A DNA stretch of 64,000 nucleotides from Sulfitobacter sp. LCG007 (GTDB lineage: Bacteria > Pseudomonadota > Alphaproteobacteria > Rhodobacterales > Rhodobacteraceae): assembly GCF_040801785.1 (NCBI RefSeq), contig NZ_CP161805.1, forward strand, positions 3,782,001 through 3,846,000, written 5' to 3'. The translations under genes and the position numbers were made by a program. Within the stretch, counting starts at the first letter, position 1. Every line of letters begins with the position of its first letter. Positions 47,001-54,495 of this stretch are shown in pieces. Under the pieces are notes generated by a model. That model was not told where the DNA came from. It made no database searches and saw only the letters and a list, made by a program, of their open reading frames with translations.

Positions 47001-48615
47001 TCACCTGGCTGAAGTTCTGGCGGAAGTAGTGGCTGAGCGGGCGGTACTGCGAGGACAGGACCGCCGAGGGCGTGTCGTCGCCCATGGATGCCAGCGATTC
47101 CTTGGCGTCCTCGGCCATCGGCGCGAGGATCTGTTCGAGATCCTCGACCGTATAGCCCGCCGCGACCTGACGCCGGCGCAGCTCGTTGCCCGTGAAAAGC
47201 GGCACTTCGGTGAGGCCGGTCAGCGCCTCGTCGAGGTCGTTGATCTTGCCGACCCATTCGCCGAAAGGCTGCGACTGGGCAAGCTTGTCCTTGATGTCGG
47301 TATCGTGAAACAGCTCGCCCTCGGCCATGTCTACGGCGATCAGCTGCCCGGGCCCCAGCGCGCCCTTTTCGACGATGCGGCTTTCGTCCTGCGGCACCAT
47401 CCCGGCCTCGGACCCCGCGATCAGCAGGCCGCTGCCGGTCACGACGTAGCGCATCGGGCGCAGGCCGTTGCGGTCGAGCCCGGCGCAGACCCAGCGTCCG
47501 TCTGTCATCGCCAGCGCCGCCGGGCCGTCCCAGGGCTCCATCACCGAGTTGCAGTAGGAATACATGTCCCGCCAGGCTTCGGGCAGTTCGACCGCCTGTT
47601 TGGACCAGCTTTCCGGTACCAGCATCGTCTTCGCCATCGGTGCGTTGCGCCCAGCCCGCACTAGCACCTCGAAGACGGCATCGAGCGCGGCCGAGTCGCT
47701 CGCCCCACCGGGCACGATCGGTTTGATGTCTTCCGCAAGCTCGCCGAAGGTGGACGAGGCCATGCGGATCTCGTGGCTCTTCATCCAGTTCAGGTTGCCC
47801 TTCAGCGTGTTGATTTCGCCGTTATGCGCGAGCATGCGGAACGGCTGGGCCAGCCACCACTGCGGGAAGGTGTTGGTCGAATAGCGCTGGTGGTAGATCG
47901 CGAAGGCGCTTTCGAAGCGCGGGTCCTTCAGGTCGGGATAGAATTCGGCCACGTCCTGCGCCAGCATCATCCCCTTGTAGATGATCGACCGGCAGGACAG
48001 CGACGCGATGTAGAGCGACGGAACCTGCGCGGCGGCAGCGGCCTTTTCGATCCGCCGCCGGATCACGTAGAGCTCGCGTTCGAACTGTTCCTCGTCCACG
48101 CCCTTGGCGTTGGAGATCAGGATCTGCTCGATCTCGGGGCGGGTCGCATTGGCCTTCTCGCCCAGCACCGAGATGTCCACCGGCACATGCCGCCAGCCGT
48201 AGATGTAATATCCCATCCGCAGCACTTCGGTCTCGACGATGGTCCGGCAGGTTTCCTGCGCCGCGAAGTTGGTGCGCGGCAGGAAGACCTGGCCGACCGC
48301 GATCAGCTGATCCTTGCGCGGATCATGCCCGGTGCGCTTGACCTGATGGTGGAAGAAGTCGACCGGGATCTGGACATGGATGCCCGCACCGTCGCCGGTC
48401 TTGCCGTCAGCGTCTACCGCACCCCGGTGCCAGATCGCCTTGAGCGCGCGGATCCCGCTTTCCACGACATCGCGGCTCTTGCGTCCGTCGATCGAGACGA
48501 CCAGCCCGACCCCGCAGGAGGAATGCTCCTCGCTCTCGTCGTAAAGGCCGTTCTCGGCCATGAACTTGCGCTTGGCTTCCTCGCGGGCAACCCATGCTTC
48601 ATCGTATCCGGCCAT
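44083..48615 (-). CDS. gltB: Glutamate synthase (NADPH) large subunit
   Basis: A full-length 1510-residue subunit that transfers the glutamine amide to 2-oxoglutarate. A 33-residue propeptide is followed by Cys-34 (SSCGVGL), nucleophile of the class II amidotransferase; the central and FMN domains follow, with the [3Fe-4S] ligands in MGCIMVRQCQSNTCPVGVC and a C-terminal beta-helix with GSNGCEYMTGG. It is last in a gltD-GFA-GFA-gltB operon, starting 1 bp after the second GFA gene. Works with GltD for ammonium assimilation. Confidence 0.97.
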   Translation of the reverse strand: MAGYDEAWVAREEAKRKFMAENGLYDESEEHSSCGVGLVVSIDGRKSRDVVESGIRALKAIWHRGAVDADGKTGDGAGIHVQIPVDFFHHQVKRTGHDPRKDQLIAVGQVFLPRTNFAAQETCRTIVETEVLRMGYYIYGWRHVPVDISVLGEKANATRPEIEQILISNAKGVDEEQFERELYVIRRRIEKAAAAAQVPSLYIASLSCRSIIYKGMMLAQDVAEFYPDLKDPRFESAFAIYHQRYSTNTFPQWWLAQPFRMLAHNGEINTLKGNLNWMKSHEIRMASSTFGELAEDIKPIVPGGASDSAALDAVFEVLVRAGRNAPMAKTMLVPESWSKQAVELPEAWRDMYSYCNSVMEPWDGPAALAMTDGRWVCAGLDRNGLRPMRYVVTGSGLLIAGSEAGMVPQDESRIVEKGALGPGQLIAVDMAEGELFHDTDIKDKLAQSQPFGEWVGKINDLDEALTGLTEVPLFTGNELRRRQVAAGYTVEDLEQILAPMAEDAKESLASMGDDTPSAVLSSQYRPLSHYFRQNFSQVTNPPIDSLREYRVMSLKTRFGNLKNVLDEDSSQTEIITLDSPFVANAQFDELLGHFNADTVTIDCTFEPSQGSLSAGLTRIRAEAEDAVRSGAGHLILTDQHSGEGKVAMPMILATSAVHSHLIRNGLRTFTSLNVRAAECVDPHYFAVLIACGATTVNAYLAEDSLADRIERGLLDMTLTEAVKRYRYAIDQGLLKIMAKMGISVVSSYRGGLNFEAVGLSRAMVAEYFPGMTSRISGIGVSGIQRKAEEVHARGWSGAQSVLPIGGFYKARKSGETHAWEATSMHMLQMACNRASYEMWKQYSAKMLSNPPIHLRDLMDFKPLGPAVNIEEVESITSIRKRFVTPGMSLGALSPEAHKTLNVAMNRIGAKSDSGEGGEDPAHFHPEANGDNPSAKIKQVASGRFGVTAEYLNQCEELEIKIAQGAKPGEGGQLPGMKVTDLIARLRHSTKGVTLISPPPHHDIYSIEDLAQLIYDLKQINPRAKVTVKLVASSGVGTIAAGVAKAKADVILISGHNGGTGASPATSIKYAGLPWEMGLTEAHQVLSMNNLRDRVTLRTDGGLRTGRDIVMAAMLGAEEFGIGTAALIAMGCIMVRQCQSNTCPVGVCTQDERLRDKFTGSADKVVNLITFYATEVREILAELGARSLDDVIGRADLLAQVSRGSAHLDDLDLNPLLITVDGAAEIVYDRNKPRNAVLDTLDAEIVRDAERFLNDGEKMQLSYAVQNTHRTVGTRTSSHIVRKFGMRNALQPDHLTVKLSGSAGQSLGAFAAPGLKLEVSGDANDYVGKGLSGGTIVVRPPMSSPIEASRNTIIGNTVLYGATDGYLFAAGRAGERFAVRNSGAKVVIEGCGSNGCEYMTGGVAVILGEIGANFGAGMTGGMAYLYDPNGKAQTLMNMETLVTCPVTVDHWLGELEDLLERHLAETGSRRAAEILQHWETEKDNFLQVCPKEMLPHIAAPLSYEQKAVPAE

Positions 48616-48616
48616 C

Positions 48617-49033
48617 TCAAACCTCCGTCTTCACATGCGGGTTGTCCCGCTCGTATTCCGCGCGCGTTATGCGCTTGTGCCCGCCCTCGAATTTCATCGA
48701 GGCGAAGGCCTGATCGGCATAGACCTCGCGGTTCAGCGGCACGTCCCGCAGACTTTCGAAGAGCCCCGCGCAAAATTCGAAATCGGGGCTGTCGTCGTCG
48801 TCAAAACCCAGATGAGTCCCGCAGGTTGCGCAGAACAGACGCTGGGCAAAGGCGGACGAACGGTAGGACTGCATCTCTCCCGTGATCCGCGCTGCCGTCT
48901 TGGGGACATTGAATCCGTTGAAGGCCCCGCCGGACCAGCGCCGGCAGGTTTCGCAGTGGCAGACCGAGATTTCCGGCGTGAAATCCTCGATCTCGATGCG
49001 CACCGCACCGCAAAGGCATTCGCCGCGCATCAT
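48617..49033 (-). CDS. GFA/CENP-V family zinc protein (second of pair)
   Basis: A 138-residue glutathione-dependent formaldehyde-activating-family protein. Cys clusters for zinc: CLCGAVR, CHCETCRRWSG and FCATCGTHLG. The fold binds small thiol adducts; most members have unproven activity. ATG 49033 (or 49030) overlaps the stop of the first GFA gene, and the gltB start follows after 1 bp, so it is embedded in the glutamate synthase operon. It resembles the upstream GFA gene and is probably an old tandem duplicate. Confidence 0.85.
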   Translation of the reverse strand: MMRGECLCGAVRIEIEDFTPEISVCHCETCRRWSGGAFNGFNVPKTAARITGEMQSYRSSAFAQRLFCATCGTHLGFDDDDSPDFEFCAGLFESLRDVPLNREVYADQAFASMKFEGGHKRITRAEYERDNPHVKTEV

Positions 49034-49494
49034 GATGCGCCACTCCCATCCGAGGCCAGGACAGAAAATTTCTCGACGCATTGGGCGCGGGTCAGAAGGG
49101 TGCGCCCGTCGCCGGCATAGGCGAAGCTGTCCGGCTTGTGGTCGATATAGATCTCGTTCTTCATCTCGAAACCGCTCTGATCGTCGAAGAGGCCGATGGG
49201 GATCTCGGTTCCTCCGGACCATTCGCCCTCCAGCGTCACCCGGAAATAGATCCCGGTGCCGCACTTGTTGCACCATGCCCGTTCGGCCCAGTCCGAACTT
49301 TGGACTGTCGCAATGTTCTCGGACCCTTCCCAGCTCAGGTCCGCGCTCTTGACCGTCACGCCCAGCAGCGCTGAACCGGTCCAGCGGCGGCACATCTCGC
49401 AATGGCAGGCACCGAACGCCGCCGGTACGTCCCGCGCCTCGAAACGGACACTCCCGCACATGCAACCGCCTGTTCGCCTGGTCATGGCACTCAT
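49030..49494 (-). CDS. GFA/CENP-V family zinc protein (first of pair)
   Basis: A 154-residue protein with the GFA cysteine pattern CMCGSVRF, CHCEMCRRWTGSA and WCNKCGTGIYF. ATG 49494 overlaps the gltD stop (ATGA) and its own stop overlaps the next GFA gene, so gltD, two GFA genes and gltB are coupled. The family name comes from glutathione-formaldehyde adduct formation, but for these two the substrate is unknown. A role protecting the iron-sulfur glutamate synthase is possible but unproven. Confidence 0.85.
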   Translation of the reverse strand: MSAMTRRTGGCMCGSVRFEARDVPAAFGACHCEMCRRWTGSALLGVTVKSADLSWEGSENIATVQSSDWAERAWCNKCGTGIYFRVTLEGEWSGGTEIPIGLFDDQSGFEMKNEIYIDHKPDSFAYAGDGRTLLTRAQCVEKFSVLASDGSGAS

Positions 49495-50924
49495 TCCGCC
49501 GCCACAGCCTGGGCGGACCCGAATTGCTTCAGGATCGCCGCCGCGCAGTCGCGCCCGTCGCGGATCGCCCAGACCACGAGCGAGGCACCGCGCACGATGT
49601 CGCCCACCGCGTAGACACCCGGCAGCGCCGTCGATCCGTCGCCGTATTTCGCCAGCACAGTGCCCCAGCGCGTCACCGGAAGCTCGGGTTCGTCCCAGAG
49701 CTTCGGAAGCTCTTCCGGCTCGAAACCCAGCGCAAGAATGACGATATCGGCGTCCTCGACATAATCCGCGCCGGGAATGACCTCGGGCGACTGCCGCCCG
49801 CTGGCGTCCGGCGCGCCAAGGCGCATCTTCTGAACCATCACGCCCGATACCGGATCGCCGCTGAACCCCTTCGGCGCGCTGAGCCATTCGAAGACGACGC
49901 CTTCTTCTTCGGCATTAGCCACCTCGCGCTGCGAGCCGGGCATGTTCGCCCGGTCGCGCCGATACAGGCATTTGACGCTCTTCGCTCCCTGCCGGATCGA
50001 GGTCCGGACGCAATCCATCGCCGTATCGCCGCCGCCGATCACCACGACGCGCTTGCCTTCGGCGTTCAGCTCTCCGCTGTCGAACTCCGGCACGTCATCG
50101 CCGAAGCTCTTGCGGTTCGACGCGGTCAGGAAGTCGATGGCACGCACCAGCCCCGGCACGCCGACACCCGGCGCGTCGATACCGCGGCTCTTGTAGACGC
50201 CCGTCGCGATGATCACCGCGTCATGGCTGTCGCGGATTTCGCGGAACGTCTTGTCCCTGCCCACGTCGCAGTTCATCACGAATTTCACGCCGCCCTGCTC
50301 GAGCTGAGCATTCCGGCGCATCACCACGTCCTTCTCGAGCTTGAAGCCCGGGATGCCGTAGGTCATCAGCCCGCCGGCGCGGTCGTAACGATCATAGATA
50401 GTCACCTGGATCCCTGCGCGCCGCAGCACGTCTGCCGCCGCCAGCCCGCCCGGTCCCGCACCGATGATTCCGACGGATTCGCCGCGCTCCTGCGCCGGTG
50501 CGGCTGGCTTGACCCACCCCTTCTCCCAGGCGGTGTCGGTGATGTATTTCTCGACCGACCCGATGGTGACCGTGCCGTGGCCGGACATCTCGATCACGCA
50601 ATTGCCTTCACAAAGCCTGTCCTGCGGACAGATGCGCCCGCAGATCTCGGGGAAGGTATTCGTCGCCTGACTGACCTCGTAGGCTTCCTGCAGACGACCC
50701 TGCGCCGTCAGGCGAAGCCAGTCGGGGATGTTGTTGTGGAGCGGGCAGTGGCTCTGGCAGTAGGGCACGCCGCACTGGCTGCAACGGCTCGACTGCTCCT
50801 CCGCCTTGGCTGCGGCGAACTCTTTGTAGATCTCGTTGAAATCTTCGCGCCGCAGGTCGGCAGGCCGCTTCTCGGGCATGTCCCGCGGCACCGTAACGAA
50901 TTTCAGCATGCGCTCGCCAGCCAT
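49491..50924 (-). CDS. gltD: Glutamate synthase (NADPH) small subunit
   Basis: A 477-residue flavoprotein that passes electrons from NADPH to GltB. N-terminal cysteines for two [4Fe-4S] clusters: CSQCGVPYCQSHCP and CGRICPQDRLCEGNC; FAD site GIIGAGPGGLAAADVL; NADPH site VVVIGGGDTAMDC. ATG 50924 follows GGAG at suitable spacing. It is first in the operon, whereas many bacteria have gltB first. Confidence 0.96.
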   Translation of the reverse strand: MAGERMLKFVTVPRDMPEKRPADLRREDFNEIYKEFAAAKAEEQSSRCSQCGVPYCQSHCPLHNNIPDWLRLTAQGRLQEAYEVSQATNTFPEICGRICPQDRLCEGNCVIEMSGHGTVTIGSVEKYITDTAWEKGWVKPAAPAQERGESVGIIGAGPGGLAAADVLRRAGIQVTIYDRYDRAGGLMTYGIPGFKLEKDVVMRRNAQLEQGGVKFVMNCDVGRDKTFREIRDSHDAVIIATGVYKSRGIDAPGVGVPGLVRAIDFLTASNRKSFGDDVPEFDSGELNAEGKRVVVIGGGDTAMDCVRTSIRQGAKSVKCLYRRDRANMPGSQREVANAEEEGVVFEWLSAPKGFSGDPVSGVMVQKMRLGAPDASGRQSPEVIPGADYVEDADIVILALGFEPEELPKLWDEPELPVTRWGTVLAKYGDGSTALPGVYAVGDIVRGASLVVWAIRDGRDCAAAILKQFGSAQAVAAE

Positions 50925-50982
50925 CGGACACTCCACTTCCCGCTTAGGTCAGGCACGCTTACTTCATCCCAAACCGGAAATA

Positions 50983-51001
50983 AAGTCAGCAATACTGACT
51001 T
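50983..51001. promoter_or_regulatory. Perfect inverted repeat in the gltD/uppP intergenic region
   Basis: AAGTCAGCAATACTGACTT has perfect 7-bp arms and a 5-bp centre, about 60 bp upstream of gltD and within a markedly AT-rich 219-bp divergent region. It is a plausible operator for the nitrogen-assimilation operon; the binding protein is not recognised. Confidence 0.5.
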
Positions 51002-51143
51002 ATATCATAATTAATCTTGCACGCCCGAAGCTATTGGATAACCGTTCCTGTTAAATTATATCCGTTTCGGACCTATTATCGAACTTTTCCCCGGCAACGG
51101 TAAGGATATAAGAGCCGAAGATTTCCTGCCCGAAGGTATTCGC

Positions 51144-51947
51144 ATGACCCTGTTCCAGCTTCTTCTCGTCGCGGTCATACAGGGTCTGACGGAATTCCTG
51201 CCGATCTCGTCCTCCGGTCATCTGATCCTGCTGCCGGGCCTGACCGGGTCCCCCGATCAGGGCCTGGCCATCGACGTGGCTGTCCACGCCGGCACTCTTC
51301 TGGCTGTCGTGCTGTATTTCTGGAGCGATGTGAAAACCGGCCTCGCCGGAATCCCGAGGCTGCTGACGGGAAGGATCGACACCCCCGGCGCAAGGCTTGC
51401 CTGTCTCCTCGTCCTGGCGACGATCCCCGTCATTCTCGCCGGACTGATCATCAAGCTTCTCGGCATCGACGAGATGATGCGCTCGGTCGCGGTGATCGGC
51501 TGGACGATGCTTGTCTTCGGTATCGTGCTCTACTGGGCGGACCGGACCGGACCCGAAAACAGACACGCGAGCGACTGGACCGTTCCGGACGCCGTGAAGA
51601 TGGGACTGGCCCAGGCCATCGCCCTGATCCCCGGAACTTCCCGCTCGGGCATCACGATCACTGCCGCGCGCCGGCTCGGATTCGCGCGGGAGGATTCCGC
51701 GAAGCTCTCGATGCTGATGTCGATCCCGACGATCCTCGCCTCGGCTGTCCTGCTCTCGGCGGATGTGGTCGCCCATGCGGACTGGAACGTCGCGCGCGAT
51801 GGCCTGATCGCAGCATTCTTCGCCTTCGGCGCCGCCCTGCTGGCGCTGACGCTGATGATGCGCCTGCTCAGAAGCGTGAGCTTTACGCCCTACGTCATCT
51901 ACCGGGTCGTGCTGGGGATCGCCCTTCTGATCTACGCCTATTCCTAA
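51144..51947 (+). CDS. uppP: Undecaprenyl-diphosphate phosphatase
   Basis: A 267-residue membrane enzyme recycling undecaprenyl diphosphate to the lipid carrier used in wall and polysaccharide synthesis, and linked to bacitracin resistance. The BacA signatures are present: QGLTEFLPISSSGHLIL near the N-terminus and PGTSRSGITITAARRLGFARE in the second half, with seven to eight hydrophobic helices. Divergent from gltD, and 4 bp from the convergent SDR gene. Confidence 0.96.
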   Translation: MTLFQLLLVAVIQGLTEFLPISSSGHLILLPGLTGSPDQGLAIDVAVHAGTLLAVVLYFWSDVKTGLAGIPRLLTGRIDTPGARLACLLVLATIPVILAGLIIKLLGIDEMMRSVAVIGWTMLVFGIVLYWADRTGPENRHASDWTVPDAVKMGLAQAIALIPGTSRSGITITAARRLGFAREDSAKLSMLMSIPTILASAVLLSADVVAHADWNVARDGLIAAFFAFGAALLALTLMMRLLRSVSFTPYVIYRVVLGIALLIYAYS

Positions 51948-51951
51948 GGGG

Positions 51952-52935
51952 CTAGGGGCGCAGCTTGCGGGCCGATTCCTTGATGGCGTCGTACTGGCCC
52001 GAGGGACGGAAGCGCCACAGGTAGTCCGGCAAGACCGATCCCATCGACACAGGTTCGATACCGAGTTCGGCAAACCCCCTGGCATCGGGTCCGACGACAT
52101 TGTCATTGGCAAGGTTGCGCACCTGGTCCCTGGTCAGCACGCCGTTGTGCAAAAGACCGCCGGTCGCCCACTGCCCGAAATCGAACACCGAAGCCATGAT
52201 CCACGCCATCCAACCCGGCGTGTTCAGGACCAGCCGGCGGCGATGGATCACGCCCAGCATGCGCTGCATAAGCTCGCGGAAGCTGCCGATGTCCGGACCG
52301 CCAAGTTCGTACACACCCGGCGCAACGTCGCCCGAGATGGCCACCTCGGCAGCCCTGGCGACATCGTCGACGTAGACCGGCTGGAACCGCGTGTCCGCGG
52401 AAACCACCGGCAGCACCGGGCCCATGCGGGTCATGCCGGCGAAACGGTTGAAGAACGCATCCTCGGGTCCGAAGACGATCGAGGGGCGCAGGATGATCGC
52501 GCCCGGAAAATGTCTGACGACAGCCGCCTCGCCCTCGCCCTTGGTCCGGGCGTAGTCGCTGGACGACTCCGGATCTGCCCCGATGGCGGAAACATGGACC
52601 AGATGCGAGACACCCATCTCCGACGCGATGCGCGCGATACGTTCCGGCCCTTCGGCCTGGACGGCGTCAAAGCTGTTCTTGCCGGCCTCCGACAGAACGC
52701 CCACGCAGTTCACAACGGCATCCGCGCCCTCCATCGCCTGTGCGACCGAGCGATCGTCCCGGATGTTGCAGAAGACCGGCTCGACCTGTCCGACGACGCC
52801 GTAGGGGCGCACGAAGATGGCCTCGTTCGGTCGCCGCACCGCCACCCGCACGCGCCAGCCCGCCTTGGCCATGCGCCGCGCGATGTAGCGTCCGACGAAA
52901 CCGGACCCGCCGTAGATCGTGACCAGCCTGGACAT
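51952..52935 (-). CDS. NDUFA9-like atypical SDR (complex I assembly/NAD(P)-binding protein)
   Basis: A 327-residue Rossmann protein with VTIYGGSGFVGRYIARRMA at the N-terminus and HVSAIGADPESSSDYARTKGEGEAAV in the middle. It matches the complex I NDUFA9 subfamily of atypical SDRs common in alphaproteobacteria; the Tyr and Lys are present as YARTKGEGE. Proposed roles involve ubiquinone or complex I assembly. Upstream 192 bp lead to the tRNA-Leu promoter. Confidence 0.87.
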   Translation of the reverse strand: MSRLVTIYGGSGFVGRYIARRMAKAGWRVRVAVRRPNEAIFVRPYGVVGQVEPVFCNIRDDRSVAQAMEGADAVVNCVGVLSEAGKNSFDAVQAEGPERIARIASEMGVSHLVHVSAIGADPESSSDYARTKGEGEAAVVRHFPGAIILRPSIVFGPEDAFFNRFAGMTRMGPVLPVVSADTRFQPVYVDDVARAAEVAISGDVAPGVYELGGPDIGSFRELMQRMLGVIHRRRLVLNTPGWMAWIMASVFDFGQWATGGLLHNGVLTRDQVRNLANDNVVGPDARGFAELGIEPVSMGSVLPDYLWRFRPSGQYDAIKESARKLRP

Positions 52936-53081
52936 GCCTTAGCCTCGCTTGCTGACTTGCGCCTATCCGGATGTACCCCCCGCGCCCCCCTGAAACAAGG
53001 CGCAATTCGCCCGCCCCGGCCCCCTCGGGGCGCTACCGGGACACCACGACGCGTAATCGCCGCGGCGACCCCGGAATCCGT

Positions 53082-53110
53082 TTGACACCTCCCGGAGGAG
53101 GTCTTAAACG
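53082..53110 (+). promoter_or_regulatory. Candidate promoter of tRNA-Leu
   Basis: TTGACA (53082-53087), a perfect -35, is followed 17 bp later by TAAACG (53105-53110), placing transcription start just upstream of the mature tRNA 5' end at 53128. A CCTCC-CGG-GGAGG-like dyad fills the spacer. Confidence 0.7.
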
Positions 53111-53127
53111 CACCTCTCACGACACCT

Positions 53128-53213
<86 letters not shown>

Positions 53214-53228
53214 TAGTCAAGCGAAAAT

Positions 53229-53250
53229 GCCCAGCAATGCTGGGTTTTTT
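53229..53250 (+). terminator. Intrinsic terminator after tRNA-Leu
   Basis: CCCAGC-AAT-GCTGGG followed by TTTTTT, 16 nt after the tRNA CCA; a second T-run follows after GC. Confidence 0.88.
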
Positions 53251-53278
53251 GCTTTTTTGAGCGTCGTTTACTCGAAAA

Positions 53279-53300
53279 CTGCCCCACAATCTGCCCCACA
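53279..53300 (+). repeat. Tandem direct repeat CTGCCCCACA x2 beside the att site
   Basis: CTGCCCCACA occurs at 53279-53288 and 53291-53300, a 12-bp period, about 65 bp from the tRNA 3' end. Short tandem direct repeats at this distance resemble arm-type binding sites of tyrosine integrases. No integrase gene remains. Confidence 0.45.
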
Positions 53301-53398
53301 TGTCGGTAACCGCTATCAGAGTCGCCCGTTTGCCTCACGGTCGCCAGTTCTGTTTCCGTCTCATCACGGCCGGACAGATCTCCCCTCCATCGCAAACG

Positions 53399-53584
53399 AT
53401 GGAGAATGATGTGGATGTATCAGTAGAAAATCTTCAGCGGGCCCGGAAGGCCATGATCCGGATTGTGCAAGCTCGTCCAGATGGAAGGGATTTCGTTCCT
53501 TTCGTGCTCAGACTCGAACGTCAGATCGCCGCCAATGCAAATATCGACACCGAGCTTGCTCGCATCATGATGGAGTCGAGTTAG
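53399..53584 (+). CDS. Small hypothetical protein in the tRNA-Leu island
   Basis: A 61-residue reading frame starting at ATG 53399. The charged, helical segment NLQRARKAMIRIVQARPDGR and FVLRLERQIAAN is reminiscent of small proteins found on Rhodobacteraceae plasmids and islands, often near integrases, though I cannot name a family. There is no convincing ribosome site, so it may be the remnant of a longer gene. Codon use looks plausible for a real protein in this part only. Confidence 0.4.
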   Translation: MENDVDVSVENLQRARKAMIRIVQARPDGRDFVPFVLRLERQIAANANIDTELARIMMESS

Positions 53585-53776
53585 ATGCTTTTGACAGCGC
53601 TGGTAACTGGTAACCCGATGCGAAAGTGATACCAGAATCCGGGGGGTGTTTGATTTTAAGCAAGCCAGGCCAGGGCTACATTTCTTGTCAGCCGCATTTG
53701 TGAACACCGAACGCAAACGCAACAATGTCCCACATCGGGGTGTGGAGCGCAGCTCCCCGGAGAGGTCAGGGCATGA

Positions 53777-54020
53777 TCAGGTGGCTACGGCGGGCAGCTT
53801 GGCGTTGGGGTTGTCGGTCACACGGGCGAGGTTTTCATGACTCATTTAGCGCCGCGCCACAGCCCATCAGTCATTATTCTCGAGCATGAGCGTGCTGACG
53901 AGGCGGATGATGGCCTTGTCGTTGGGAAAGATGCCGATGATATCGGGAGTGTGATGAGTTCGCCATCCACTCCACTTGCCGTTTCACGCGCTCGAGCAGT
54001 CTGGTCAAGGCGATCTGAGT
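53777..54020 (-). pseudogene. IS256-family transposase C-terminal remnant
   Basis: On the minus strand, pieces read LLERVKRQVEW and then, in another frame, IIGIFPNDKAIIRLVSTLMLEN, followed by two in-frame stops before LARVTDNPNAKLPAVAT. IGIFPND-x-AIIRLV is the typical C-terminal signature of IS256/mutator transposases. The frame break near 53940 and internal stops show it is dead. The N-terminal three quarters are missing, and the remnant ends close to the IS21 terminus at 54062. Confidence 0.7.
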
Positions 54021-54061
54021 CAAGTGTTCGTGGAGTGCGCCAACCGCGATTAGCTTCCAGC

Positions 54062-54110
54062 TGTCAATCGGCGGCCAACTTTGACCCCGTATCGGCGTCC
54101 AAAATTGACC
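54062..54110. mobile_element. IS21-family terminal repeats (one end)
   Basis: Starting TGTCAATCGG, two related repeats CGGCGGCCAACTTTGACCCC and CGGCGTCCAAAATTGACCCC follow each other. IS21-family ends typically contain such multiple repeated blocks with TTTTGACCCC. Together with the istB fragment they represent one end of a truncated IS21 copy. Confidence 0.65.
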
Positions 54111-54192
54111 CCTCATGGGACACGGGCGGCTGGCCCGAGGCGGCGTAGCTTCCACGCGGCGCAGCCGGATCGGGCCAGCGATGATCCGGGTT

Positions 54193-54495
54193 TCAGGCTC
54201 GTGTCTTGAAGCGCCAACTCTCGTTGCCGGTCTCGACGATGTCGCAGTGGTGGGTGAGCCGGTCGAGGAGTGCGGTGGTCATCTTGGCATCGCCGAAGAC
54301 GCTCGGCCATTCGCCGAAGTCGAGGTTCGTGGTGACGATCACCGACGTGCGCTCGTAGAGGCGGCTGATCAGGTGGAAGAGCAACTGCCCGCCGGTCTGA
54401 GCGAACGGTAGGTATCCGAGTTCATCGAGGATGACGAAGTCGAGCCGGCACAGGATGTCCGCGGTGCGGCCCTGGCGGTCGGCGCGGGCCTCATG
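54193..54495 (-). pseudogene. istB (IS21 helper ATPase), C-terminal fragment
   Basis: The last 100 codons of Ist[21 protein letters not shown] (Walker B region) and [37 protein letters not shown] at the C-terminus. The N-terminal half with Walker A, and the whole IstA transposase, are missing: the sequence changes abruptly at about 54492-54495 into hsdR. The IS is therefore not autonomous. Confidence 0.85.

Noticed and set aside
44065-47664. 1199-residue ORF antisense to gltB
   Set aside because: gltB on the other strand is unmistakable; the antisense product is Arg/His/Gln-rich with no domain and is an effect of high GC.
53837-54148. Hypothetical ORFs between the small island gene and istB
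   Set aside because: They run across the IS256 remnant and IS21 end in frames without similarity; the remnants explain the DNA better.
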